From: Panagrolaimus kolymaensis
Lineage: Eukaryota; Nematoda; Chromadorea; Rhabditida; Panagrolaimidae
Assembly (NCBI GenBank): GCA_028622995.1
Contig: JAJQJQ010000014.1
Location: 1,054,001 to 1,118,000 of the forward strand
Reading direction: 5' to 3'
DNA length: 64,000 bases
Shown here: piece after piece, positions 14,858 through 26,024 of the stretch
Layout of the letters: the number at the start of each line of letters is the position of its first letter
How positions within the stretch are numbered: position 1 is the first letter of the stretch
The notes under the pieces: model-generated
What the model was told of the DNA's origin: nothing
The model's input: only the letters and a program-made list of their open reading frames with translations
The model's database searches: none
Translations under genes and position numbers: made by a program

Positions 14858-15348
14858 ATGCAAACCCAAATTGCCATTTTTGCTTCACTTTTGATTATTG
14901 CTTCAGCAATTAACACTCAAAGTTCTGGAGCTAAAGGCATTCTTAAATGCAATGACAAAGTTGAAGCCAACGCTATGGTAAAATTATTTGATGATGATCG
15001 AGGCCTTGATAGCGATGATCTCATGGGTTCCACTCGTTCAGATTCTTCAGGGAATTTTGAAATTAGTGGACACACTGATGAACTTACACCCATTGATCCC
15101 AAACTTAATATTTACACTGATTGCAATGATGGACCCAAAGTAAGTGTTTTTTAGAGAGAAAAATTTACATAAAGTTTTAAAAAGCAAATTTGTTAATTTG
15201 TGATTTTTAGCCATGTCAACGCAAAATCACTATTAAAATCCCAGATGGTTATATCACCGATGGAAAGGTTGCAAAAAAATTCTTTGATGCTGGAACCATT
15301 CAACTTGCTGGAACTTTCCCCGGCGAAACTCGAGATTGTATTCATTAA
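14858..15348 (+). CDS. Transthyretin-like (TTL/TTR-52 family) secreted protein
   Basis: Two exons (14858-15139, 15211-15348) give 139 residues. A signal peptide of about 22 residues is followed by the TTL domain: GAKGILKCNDK, NAMVKLFDDD, DSSGNFEISG, a Pro-containing PKLNIYTDCND and the end motif KITIKIPDGYIT. The four cysteines sit as in the family. Length and layout are standard. TTL proteins are secreted, nematode-restricted and numerous; one C. elegans member bridges apoptotic cells to a phagocyte receptor, but most have no assigned role. The ATG chosen follows a strong acceptor directly, and the frame upstream of it lies in that T-rich tract. AATAAA signals at 15366-15380. Confidence 0.95.
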
Positions 15349-16643
15349 ACTATTTTTGTAAACAAATAAATAAAATAAAGTAATTTAGGTTATGGTATAT
15401 TTTTCTTTAATAAAACTTATTTTTATTGTAAACAAGAAATAAAAACCAATTTTTTATAGCAATAAATCTTTTTCATTAAATATGCTAAAATCTTGAAAAA
15501 TTCCCTGCAAATTTAAGTCATAAAGAAAAATACAAAGTTTATTTTTTCACCGTTTTTAAATGAACTCTTCTTTTGTTCTTTCTGTTTTCTCAGAACCAAA
15601 TTTTTTTTTCTTTTTTTTGCAATTTTATTTATTTTTTGTTTCACGTGAACTTCCTCCAACTCCACCCTTCACATTTTTTATTACTATAGACTTCAATTTT
15701 AAAAAAATTGAAAAAAAAAGTTTAAAGTTTACGTGAACTTAAAATGATCTTAATTCGTTCAGTTCATAAAACGTAGTTGATTATTGTGCTTTGATAAAAA
15801 AAAAAATAATATTTTTCCACGCCTTCAATAATAAACTCTATCATTATCATTATCCGCCTGATTGTTTATTTATGTGTGCATAATAAAAAATTGCAAAATA
15901 AACTCGATATAATAAAAATAAAAATCGTCACACATTTTTTTTAGTTCGGAAGCTTCACTTCAAAGTATTCATTTATATTTAAAATTTTGTTGAATATAAA
16001 AGAAATTTTGCAAATCAAGAAAAAGCAACCATAACTTAGTTTCGAATTCGTTAACAAAACGTGGAAAGCTTAAAAAATAATGGTGACGTTTCTCAACAAC
16101 AATCTTTAAAGCTGAAACTAAATTTATGAATTATTTTTCTTTTTTCCATTTTTTGTTGCTGAAACATATAAACTATGTTTATTTATAAAATTCTGAAAAA
16201 AAAATATTTTTGTTTGTACTTTGTTTTTGGTTTCTTTTATTTATCTGGTTTTGGATTCATTAAAGCGTTCAATTGCAATGATGAAAAAGAAAAAAAAGTA
16301 AATAATGAACGCCTATAATTAATCAAAAGCTTGCATAAGCTTGTTTTTTTAGTTGACCTTTGTTCACTTTTTTCTTAGTAGCTTTACTTTTTTTTATCTA
16401 AAATATTAAACAGGATATATTTTTTCATACCTGAAGAAGATGTTCTGCACACATAATAAATAACTTTTACTTTTGCTTTTAAAATTTAGCAAAAAAGAGA
16501 AAGATTACTTAATTAACTTAATTAAAACAAAAAAACTTTATTACTTGAGTTCTTCATCGCGAGAATTTTTAATAATTTATTTTTTTCCATAATTTTTTTC
16601 TTAATTTCCTAGATTTTTATGGATTTCTATTTCAGCTGGAACC
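15349..16643. other. Intergenic, A+T-rich
   Basis: No supported frame. The tract ending TTTCAG at about 16631-16636 probably marks the 5' acceptor of the transporter transcript. Confidence 0.5.
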
Positions 16644-19600
16644 ATGAATTCTCCTTCACCACCAACTAGGATGCCAACATTTACTTTGTCATCACGTGAT
16701 TCTGAAGTTAGCTTGGATACCACTGCTTCTCCACCATCATCCCCACCATTTTCTTTATCTTCATTTTCCTCGACCAAAGCTTTAGAAGCAGCATCTGCAG
16801 CAGAGGACGCTGAGAAAAATCCATCTTCATTTTCTTCTTCTGAACCAACAACAACGACTAATATATTTTCACATCGTTTTCGATATTTTATTTTAATTCT
16901 TGGTTGTTTATGTTTAACTTCAAATTGTTCAAATATGATTACAATGAATTTTACAATGATTTGTATGTTTAAATCTGCGACATCTGATGATTTAAATTTC
17001 ACTTCTTTGGCATCCAAGATTCCAGTGGAGACTAATTTAAATTTAAATTTATATAATATTCCAACATATTTTTATACTCAATCAGAAAAATCTATGCTTA
17101 TTTGGGCTGTAGCATTTGGATCCATGGTTGCTACATTTCCTTTTAGCATTTTATATACAAAATTTGGTGCAAGATATGTATTTTTCGTAGCAGGATTAAT
17201 TTCGGGCATTTCAACTTTATTAATTCCTTTATCAGCTGAAATGGGAATTAATTATATTTTAACTTTAAGAGTTTTTCAAGGAATCGCATATGCTGCAGAT
17301 TTTGCTGCCATTGGCGTACTTTGTTCCAGATGGGCTTCATTAAAACAAAATGGTGTTTTTATTTCAATTTTAACTTGTTTTACGCCAATTTCATCATCAA
17401 TCACAAATCCTGTCGCAGGAGCGGTAAGTTGAAACTTTTTTAAATCATCCAAAAAAATAGGGCGGTTTTTAAAACACTAAATTTGCATAATTCCTTGAAG
17501 AATAACAATGTCGTCAGTTTTGTGGCTTGATTATGAAAATTTTTGAAAACTGGAGAAAGTTTTTAAAACAAAAATTTATAAAGCTTCAAATTTGGATTCA
17601 CAAAATTATTTTGAAAATTTTTCTTGATTAAATTTTACTTTTTCCATAAATTTTACTTTTTTTCCTGCCGTAATTTTTGATAAAAATACATAGATTAATA
17701 ATTATAGTCATTTGACCAAATTGAACCTTACATTTTATGATTTTTTTGACATTTTCCAAAAAAGATTTCACCTAATTAATTCATTAGAAAAAAAAATTTA
17801 TCTTCTAATATTTTGTTATTTGACGCGTCCAAGTGAATCTTTTTCTTCTCCCCCTAAAAAATGATATCGCTACGTCATCAAATCAAAAAAACACAACAAT
17901 AATAATTTAGACGATCGCGGCGGCGGTGACTTCCTTCCGCGAAATTTTTTATTTGAAGTTAAAAGTTTAAAGTTAAAAGATGAACGACAAAATTATTAAA
18001 CTAGGTAATTAAAAAAAGGAAGAGTTTAACAAAATATAAAAAAATAAAGATATGTATTTTTGGAGAGAAAAGTCAAGTTGAATGAGATCAAAAAAGTTCA
18101 AAACAAAAAGAAGCAAAAAATAAATTAAGTTTTTGACTTAAAAAAAGGTGTAATCAAAAGTTTTTAAAGCAAGAGGCATAAAAAAAATTCTGAAGACAGA
18201 ATCTAATTAAAATTTAAATAAACTAAATCTTTGCAAAATAATCATTTTATTTTTTTATTTCCCCTTTAAATTTCAGCTATGTGAATCTCGATTTGGTTGG
18301 CCATCAGTTTTTTATTCTCATGGCGCAGTATCACTTTTTCTTTTCACTCTTTGGTTTATTTTTTACACCGATCATCCTTCAACTCATCGAGGAGTTTCCT
18401 CTGTGGAGCTTGAAAAAATTCATCGAAATAAAAGTGAAGCTCATATAAATTCTGATTCATTTATTCCATATAAACAAATTTTAACTAATCCCGTAATTTG
18501 GGCTGTATGGTTGAATGCTTTAGCGGATATTGGATCAACAATATTTTTAATTACTTATACTCCAACATATTTAAATAATGTTTTACATTATAGTGTTTCT
18601 AAAACTGGAATATTAGGTGCATTACCAGCAATTTTAAATATTCCATTTAAACTTGGCTCTGGTTATTTTAGTGATAAACTCAAGTAAGTTAAAAGTTAAA
18701 AAATCAAGAAAAAATATTTATAAACACAGCTTTTTGAGATTTGAGTGAAAAAGCCATTAGAATTATTATTTTTTAAACTTTATTAAGAGTTTTATCCCGA
18801 AAAGTCTATGAAATTTTATGTTTTTTATTTGTCTTTGTTGTGGAATTGCAAAAAAATATTGTAATTTCATTTTTGGTAGCTTAAAACTAATCTTTTTGTG
18901 AAGCTTGATCTTTGATTTTTTCGCTTCTAATCATCTTAATTTTATATTAGCTAATTTTATTACTGTTTTTTCGAAAAAAATAACAAATAAAAGTTTTTAA
19001 AATTTAAAATCTGTTTATTTTTTTAACATTTTTATGTTTTGAATTCCATAAGATTTTATTTTAATTTTCCCTTTTTTGGTGAGTTTGAAAAATAAATAAC
19101 CTTTTTTTCCAGAGGTTTTGATGAACGCAAGAAACTCATTGCATTTAATTCCATAGCCCTTTGTATTCCTGGAGTGATGTTAATCTTTTTGGGTTCTGTG
19201 CCGGATCATCTTCCATTTATCGCTATCATTCTCGTGACTTTGACGAATGGATTTTTGGGTGCAAATTGTGGTGGATTTTATAAATGTGGAACTTTAGTTT
19301 CTCGGTAAATTCCTTACTTTTTTTTACAAATTTTTTTTATAAGAACAAATTTTCAGCCAATACAGTGCCTTCGTAATTTCTAACATTCAATTTATTAAAT
19401 GTTTAACCCTTTTTCTTGCTCCCGGACTTGTAGCTATTTTTGTTACAGATGATTCAAATAAATCACAATGGACAAATATTTTTATTTTATTAGCTGTTTT
19501 TAACATTAGCGTTAGTTTTTTATTTTCCAGAAAGTAATCAACCTAAAAATAATTGTTTTTAGGCAAATGCAATATTTTGTTATTTTGCAACAGATAAACC

Positions 19601-19748
19601 AGCAGATTTTACAACCATTACGCGAGAAAATTTAAAACAAGAAAAAATGTTAAAGAAAAAAGTTGCTGCTGCAAAAAATGCTATCTTTGATTCATCGGTG
19701 GCGACCGTCGCTAATAATAATAACAATAATAATAACATCAAAGTTTAA
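16644..19748 (+). CDS. SLC17-type major facilitator (anion/phosphate/glutamate-like transporter)
   Basis: Five exons (16644-17423, 18277-18683, 19113-19304, 19357-19510, 19563-19748) give 572 residues. A 75-residue Ser/Pro-rich cytosolic N-terminus is followed by FRYFILILGCLCLTSNCSN, the usual first helix of nematode SLC17 proteins. An external loop after TM1 then leads to helices carrying RVFQGIAYA, a SRFGWPSVFY motif, the cytosolic DHPSTH link and the C-terminal half around NPVIWAVWL. The C-terminus ends in a Lys-rich stretch and an Asn run from (AAT)n. SLC17 proteins move organic anions, phosphate or glutamate driven by Na+ or membrane potential; the substrate cannot be read here. Intron 1 is unusually long (853 bp). 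The nucleotide junction at 19510/19563 is the least certain. Confidence 0.88.
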
Positions 19749-20418
19749 AAAGGTAAAAGCTGAAGTTTTATATTTAAAACAATGTTTATTATCTTGTATG
19801 TACATATGTATGTAAATTCTTCGGATATTAATAAAATTTGATAATTGTTGAAATATGTTTACTGTAATTTATTGACATATAAACAAACTATTAAAGTCTA
19901 AACGAAATCAATCTTTGGATTCATTTTTATTGGTACTTTTAAATCATAATTTTTTAAAATCTTTTTTGTTTTCAAATATTTATTATTCAAATGATCGAAT
20001 TCTGTCTATGTATTTGTTTTTATTTCGATGGTTAGTATGTAGTAAAAAATAATCCTCTTGATTATTTTTATTTTATAAAACAAAATGTACAAAAAAAAAT
20101 ACATTTTTTATAAAAACATAGAAAAAGTGCATACATATTATCAAAGATCCATTCTGTTGCTTTTAGTGTGTTAATACCATTGTTTTTTTTTTTGGAAATT
20201 TTTGATCATTGAAAGGCTACATTGTAAATTAAAAAACTGAACATTTAAATAAAAATAGATAAATATTCAAAATGGCTCGTTAGAATTGCAAATTTGGGTA
20301 ACAAAAAAGAAGATTAAAATTTTGATTTAAAAGCAACAATGAAAAATGAAACCCAAGCATCAGTTTAATCTGAATACTTTTTCTTAGTTAAATCTTCACA
20401 ACCCTATATTTTTATATA
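19749..20418. other. Intergenic between transporter and small peptide gene
   Basis: AATAAA-like signals near 19830 serve the transporter. A T-rich block follows. No frame or RNA gene recognised. Confidence 0.5.
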
Positions 20419-20796
20419 ATGGCTTCAACTTCTTCATCTTCAACAACCATTTTTGCTAAAACTCTTCTTGTTTTTGTTTTACTTACGGCTATTGTTTGTC
20501 AAATTAATGCACAAAGTAATTATAAATTTCATAGTTGTTTGTTCTATGTAATAATATTATTTATTTATAAATTTTAGCTACATGTTCCGCTGATGGAGAT
20601 TGTTTTCAACAATGTCCTTCCGGTCAATATGCGGGTTGTTGGTTTTTTGGTGAAATGGGAGGTGATAGCACTTGTCATTGTTTCTACAGTAAGTTTATTT
20701 AAAAATCAGTTTCGAATTTTAAAAAAAAATTTTTAATAATTTTTTTTAGCAAATGAATGGGCTATTGGAGAAATTCGATGTGCAGATTGCCCATAA
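20419..20796 (+). CDS. Secreted 8-cysteine peptide, CS-alpha-beta/defensin-like candidate
   Basis: Three short exons (20419-20515, 20578-20688, 20750-20796) give 84 residues. A Ser/Thr-rich start and a strong signal core (TLLVFVLLTAIVCQINA) precede a mature region of about 52 residues with eight cysteines. Spacing is C-x5-C-x3-C-x7-C-x11-C-x-C-x12-C-x2-C. The Cys-x3-Cys plus Cys-x-Cys pair is the signature of CS-alpha-beta peptides such as nematode ASABF defensins and insect defensins. The usual Gly-x-Cys before the hairpin is not exact here, and the mature chain is not strongly cationic, so an antimicrobial role is only inferred. AATAAA follows at about 20826. It was found from splice sites, as each exon is too short to stand out as a reading frame. 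Confidence 0.75.
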
Positions 20797-21349
20797 ATGA
20801 ATAACAAAAAGTAATTAGAAATTTAATAAAAATAAAATTGTAAATAAATGATTTTTGAATTATTTATATGTAAATAATTATTGATAATAAATATAACTCA
20901 CTGCAAATACTTTTTATTTATGAAATGTTGTGCTATATGGATTAGATGAAAGTTAACCAATAATTAATAACACCGGTGAACTAATAATTAAGTGATATAT
21001 ACCTGTTAGTTTATTGGATCAAAGATAATGGTATTTAACACAAGCAATATCTAACTCGATTTGAGTTAAATTATGCCTTTTAAGGACACGTAGCCAAAAA
21101 ATAATTATTTTAATGCAACGTCGCTTTTTAATGATTTTCATTAACTTATTTTCTTTTTAGTTTTTTGTTTGAGAATAGCCATTTTTAGTAAAACAAAAAA
21201 CGGGTAAACATTCCATTTTGTTTTTAAAACGAGTGGTTTTTTGTTTGTTATTGTCTACAACCAACCAAAACAAAACAACACATCATCAATATTTTTCTTT
21301 TTTTAAATATATAGTTTTTGAGTGTCATTCATATCAACAAGAAAAAAAA
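20797..21349. other. Intergenic and promoter of choline kinase
   Basis: A+T-rich, no frame. Contains the poly(A) signals of the peptide gene at its left end. Confidence 0.45.
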
Positions 21350-22857
21350 ATGTTTGAACATAATGTGTAAGTTTTGGAAATTTAGCTTTCTCAAATTTTC
21401 GTCGCTTAAATTACTTTTTTTAGAATTCTTAAAAGACTTTTGGCTTCATCCGAAACAAACTTGGAAACTAATCCTGTACTTCAAAAACATATCGTAGATT
21501 ATTGTGGAGATTTTTTGGGTGGAATTTGGAATAAAGCTAAACCAGAGGATTTGAATATAAAAAAATTAGCGTGAGTCAATCATCCACAAATTTAACCTTT
21601 TCTTCTTCTTCATGGAATATATAAAATTTAATTTCCATTTTTTTAGTGGAGGCACAATTAATACCATTCTCCTATGCTCTCTTGATGATGATTCCTATCA
21701 GCCCCTCAAAAATGAACCCACGAGAGTCGTTTTCCGAATTCATTGCAAGCCTGATTCTGGAATCATTGCTGAAACAGTGATATTTAGTATTTTAGCTCAA
21801 AAAAATTTGGGTCCAAAGCTTTATGGAATTTTTGATGAAGGAAGAATTGAAGAATATATTCCAGTGAGTTTTTTTTTTCGCTGTTCTTCAGAAAACCAAT
21901 GATCAAGAATGAAAATATTTCAGTCTCGTCCCTTGACAGTTAAAGACATTTGTGTTTTGCCGATTGCAAAAGAAATAGCGAGGCAATTTGCCAAAATTCA
22001 TGAACTTAATATTCCAATAAATAAAAATGCTACATTTATGAATTTCTTTGATGAGTAAGTTGATTGTTTTGATTTACGCTGAAAAAAGTCAAACACTTGT
22101 CAAAATTCAGTAATTTTCTTTTAACTTTTTTAATTCCAAATAATTTTTTTAGATGGTTTCAAAATCTTTCAAGTAATCCAAATGTTCCTGCAGTTTTTAC
22201 CATTCCAGAATATTACCATAAAAACTATTCACCGAAAACTTTAACTATGCAAGATTTCAAAATTGAAATGGAATTCATTCGCAAAAAACTTCCAAAACTA
22301 TTAAAAAATATTGTTTTTTGTCATAATGATTTAATTGGTGGGAATGTTCTCCTTTTCAATGAGAATCCAGAAGCAGAAAAAATGGAAGAAAATTTTAAAC
22401 CCAAATTAATGTTAATTGATTTTGAATTTGCTTCATACAATCCAAGAGGATTTGATTTGGCTGATCATTTAACGGAATATATTTTTGATTATGATGCTAA
22501 AAATCCACCCTTTTCTAAAATGGAACGATTGCCATCCAAAGAACATATGTTGGAATTTATGAAAGCTTATATTGAAGCTCAAAAGCCAGATTTATCGGTG
22601 GAGGAAACAAAGAAAGAAGCTGAAGAACTTTTAAAGGTAAAATATATTTAGTCTCAAAAAAAACTAAACAAAAAAAGAGTTAATGATCTTTTATTTTTCA
22701 GGAAACTCTTCCATTTTTGCCAATTGCAAATCTTTTTTGGAGTGGATTCATGATTAATTTTGGCTTAAACAATCGCTCTGATTTTGATTTCTATGGATTT
22801 GCTATGGATCGATTTGGAGCATATTTTCATCTTAAACATTTCCTTGAAGCCATTTAA
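21350..22857 (+). CDS. Choline/ethanolamine kinase
   Basis: Six exons (21350-21366, 21424-21570, 21647-21863, 21924-22054, 22153-22636, 22702-22857) give 383 residues. Exon 1 holds only five codons and two bases. The kinase-like fold is clear: GGTINTILLC glycine region, RVVFRIH lysine/arginine strand, AETVIFSILA, Brenner motif HNDLIGGNVL (His228, Asp230) and the choline-kinase signature LIDFEFASYNPRGFDLADH (Asp260). These supply the catalytic base and the metal-binding Asp. The enzyme phosphorylates choline (and often ethanolamine) with ATP, the first step of the Kennedy pathway to phosphatidylcholine, in the cytosol. The C-terminal WSGF and YGFAMDRF segments are also family-typical. Length is normal. 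Confidence 0.95.
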
Positions 22858-23291
22858 TTTATTGCTTGCTTTGAAATTGGTTTATTGCATGCTTGTCACG
22901 TTTTCAATTTAATTTTTACAAAAAATAAAAAATTTACCTCCAAATATAAAAGTGTTTTAAATTTTTTTTTCTTTTCCGAAGGAGTTTAAGTTTTCAAAAA
23001 AAAAATCAAATAAAATTAGGTTGCACGTTCTCATTATTTTTTTCTTCGGTTTAAAAACATATTTTTTCTTTTTCTCTTCAATTTTCACCAGTATTAAACT
23101 TTTTTTTACGTGTGTCAACTCAATAAAGTTTATATCAAACAAAGAAATCAAAGATTAAATAATATTTTTTTAATAAACAAAGTCAAAAGAGAATAACAAA
23201 TAAAAAAAACTTTTTGATAAATATAAAAAAGTTGCGCATGCTCGTTCAAGTATTTCTTCCATCACAAAGTTATTTATTGGGTTAACAAAAA
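22858..23291. other. Intergenic
   Basis: Carries AATAAA near 22925 for choline kinase. The minus frame at 22957-23151 is Lys/Phe-rich and not supported. Confidence 0.45.
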
Positions 23292-23688
23292 ATGGCAGCA
23301 GTGTTTTTTAAATTTAGTTTGATTTGTTTATTTTTATTTGCATTTATTGGCGGCTTAGAAGCTATAACAGTTAAAGATAAATTTGCTCAACAAGTTGGTG
23401 GAGCAGCTGCAGCAGCAGGTTCAGGTGGAATTGAATTAAAATCTGTCGCGACAGTTGGAGGAGAAAGTGTAAGTTTTTTTAATATTACTTTTCCACAGAG
23501 TGTTTTATTCTTTTTTTGAGTACAACTGATTCTTAATTTTTTAATGACTTGGTTAATGTAAAATTTTTTAGGTGAAACCACGAAGTGGAGATGTCACAGG
23601 GCATGTTTTGTTTGATGAAAATGGTGCTGCATTTCCTATAAATCCTATTCCCTCGACTGGAAATATAATTAACACTGATCATCTTTAA
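23292..23688 (+). CDS. Small secreted Ala/Gly-rich protein
   Basis: Two exons (23292-23468, 23572-23688) give 97 residues. A clear signal peptide (FSLICLFLFAFIGGLEA) is followed by an Ala/Gly-rich linker and a short tail ending in STGNIINTDHL. There are no cysteines in the mature part and no known domain. The plan resembles small secreted peptide precursors, but no dibasic cleavage ladder is present. AATAAA near 23710. Not recognised. Confidence 0.65.
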
Positions 23689-23912
23689 AAAATTTTATAC
23701 AAAGTTCAATAAAATTGTTGAATGTACAAATTTAAATAAGTTTTTTTGCTTATTTTTTTCATAATTTTTTTTAAAAAAGACCCAAAATTATTAATTCCTG
23801 CTTTTCCAGCTATTAAATACAATAAATAATTTTTATTAGTTAGCAAATACCATTAGAAAAAAGAAAGTAAATACAAACATAAATAGAAAATAAAGGCAAA
23901 CCAACAAAAAAA

Positions 23913-24994
23913 TTATAACTCATTTTTAACAAAAGTGGTTGTTGTTGTTCCACCGAAATTATTATTGTTTGTTTTTGTTGGTGGAGCTGAATCGTCACTA
24001 TGAAAACTGGTTAACATAGTGGAGGATGCTTCTGTATTACTTAGAAAAAAATCTACCATTTCCTTATGATAATTTAATGAATAATAATTTGAATCAAGAA
24101 AATATCCATAAAAATTTGTATTATCAATAAATAATGGAATTTTCATAATGGAAGCTGAATATGCAAATATTTTTATTGGATCTTTTTCATTCTCCTCGCC
24201 TTCATTATTGTATTCTCGAAGATTTTCTGAATCAAATGTAAGATAAGAGGAATCCATTTTTTTAAGATTTATAAATATTGGAAGATTTATGTAATATGCC
24301 TGAAAGCCAAGAAATTTAAAAACATTAATAAGATTTCTTTTTTTTACTTGTTGACTTCCAACTTTTTTTCTTTCAACAAAAAATATATCCAACAATTCAT
24401 TGACATTGGAATGATTTCCAAAGGGTTCATTCATCAATGGCGAAACAGCAACAATAAATTCAAGTTCACTTAGTTGTTTAAGAATATTGGGCATAAAAAA
24501 ATAATCATCAGTGGAAATAAGTAAAAATTCGCATGATTTTTTTCTTCCCCATTGAAGTGAAGTTTCCATCCAATTATTATTATCAACATCGATATTTTTT
24601 ATTATGGTTATTGAAAGATACAATTTCGACATCTTTTCTGACCATCTAAATACATACACATTAAAGTTTTATGAAACAATATAATTTTAAATTATTACTC
24701 TTTTAACATTTTTATTAGTTCTCCATTATCATCATTTTTATTGTTGACATTATTTATAAAGGCAATATGCATTCGATCTTTTGGATATCGCAAATTTTCT
24801 ATAAATCCCATTGAATAAGGTAAAATATGAATGTTTTGAGCTGCAATAGAAAGACAAAACTTTGGATATTTATTTCTGTAATCGCCATCTTCAGGTGATA
24901 AATTTGCAAAGATGTTGTTTGCCAATATTGGAATAATTTTTGAAACTATTGTTATTATTAAAAATATAAAAGAAAGCTTGATTAATATTTTCAT
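23913..24994 (-). CDS. Truncated GT25/CERCAM-like (collagen galactosyltransferase-related) protein
   Basis: Two exons (24699-24994, 23913-24645) give 342 residues. A signal peptide or anchor is followed by CLSIAAQNIHILPYSMGFIENLRYPKDRM, which matches the start of procollagen galactosyltransferases (ARNKAH...LPYFLGCLERLDYP type). Further matches are STDDYFF in place of the family's DxD site and PLMNEP in place of the APML block. The protein stops after this first GT domain; full GT25 enzymes are about 600 residues with a second domain. The key acidic pair survives only as DD and the surrounding residues diverge, so catalysis is doubtful. It likely enters the ER. The C-terminus is Asn/Thr-rich and lacks an obvious RDEL-type retention signal. 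Confidence 0.7.
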
Positions 24995-25799
24995 TTAAAA
25001 AATAAAAAAACTATTTTAAGGAAATAAAAATAATCAATACATTTTATAAGCAGCAACCGATTGCTGCTGCTGAAGGGAACCTAAAAATTTATAATGGCAT
25101 TGATCGATTTTTTTTTCTTGGCGGGTCATCGTTCTTGCTGCCCTTTGTTTATTTCTTTTCTTTTTTTATTTTAGCAAGGGAGAAACTCAAAGGCTTATAA
25201 ATCAAAGCTGTTGCTTTTCAATGAATGGATGACCTTTTTTTCTTTTTGCTTCGATGAATTATGCTAGCAGACTTTTGCCTTTTGGATTAAAATAATTTTT
25301 TTTACATTTGCTTTCCAGAATTTTTAATTAAAGATTTATACCTAAATAAATACAAAAAAGGCTAGTAAATAAATGAGCAGCTTTGATTATTTTTTACAAA
25401 GATCGGAGGAGATTGAAAGTTTTCAAAACTTTCGCAAGTTTGTAATTTATTTTGTTATTGAGATTCTAAAAAATTCATCAGCTAGCAGCGAACCTGATTT
25501 TTAGAGTTCATCTTTGGATCATTTAAAACTTAAGAACTTAAATGAGAATTGGGAAAACTTTTTAGTCTTTAAAAATTTTTTTTATTTGTTTTTGCTTTTT
25601 TTCTTATTAAAAATGCTCATTGTTTACATCAGAATGATTTTTGAGAAAACTTAAAACATTGATTGAATTAAATTCTTCTTTTTTTGTTCTTATCTTTTCT
25701 TTTTCCATAAAAAATCAGAACTAACCAGAAAAGACACGCTTAACCAAAAAAAATTTAGCTTAAAAAAGTTTACACTTTTTTTATTCTCTAAAACTAATT
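24995..25799. other. Intergenic between divergent genes
   Basis: Shared upstream region of the GT25-like gene (-) and the tail-anchored protein (+). No frame or RNA gene seen. Confidence 0.5.
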
Positions 25800-26024
25800 A
25801 TGGATGAATCGGCGGCTGAACTCAAACCAATTACTGAAGCTAACCCTCCTGAAGAAATTAAAAAAAGGAAGAAAAAGCGTCCAATTGATGCACCGAATCA
25901 AGAACAACAACGTCCTCCACAAGAAGGAAGTTTTTATAATCTTATGGTCGTCATCGCAATTTTATCAGCGATATTTTATTTTGCGTTAAAATTATTTCTT
26001 CAAGAAAAACCAAGGAAACATTAA
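25800..26024 (+). CDS. Tail-anchored single-pass membrane mini-protein
   Basis: A single-exon frame of 74 residues. The N-terminal 45 residues are hydrophilic, with a KKRKKKR basic patch and a Pro/Gln-rich link. One hydrophobic segment (FYNLMVVIAILSAIFYFAL) stands near the C-terminus, followed by a short basic tail EKPRKH. This layout fits a small tail-anchored ER protein. It does not match Sec61-beta or RAMP4 by eye. AATAAA at about 26087. The frame is short but codon use is less A+T-skewed than the flanks, and the domain plan is coherent. Confidence 0.6.
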   Translation: MDESAAELKPITEANPPEEIKKRKKKRPIDAPNQEQQRPPQEGSFYNLMVVIAILSAIFYFALKLFLQEKPRKH

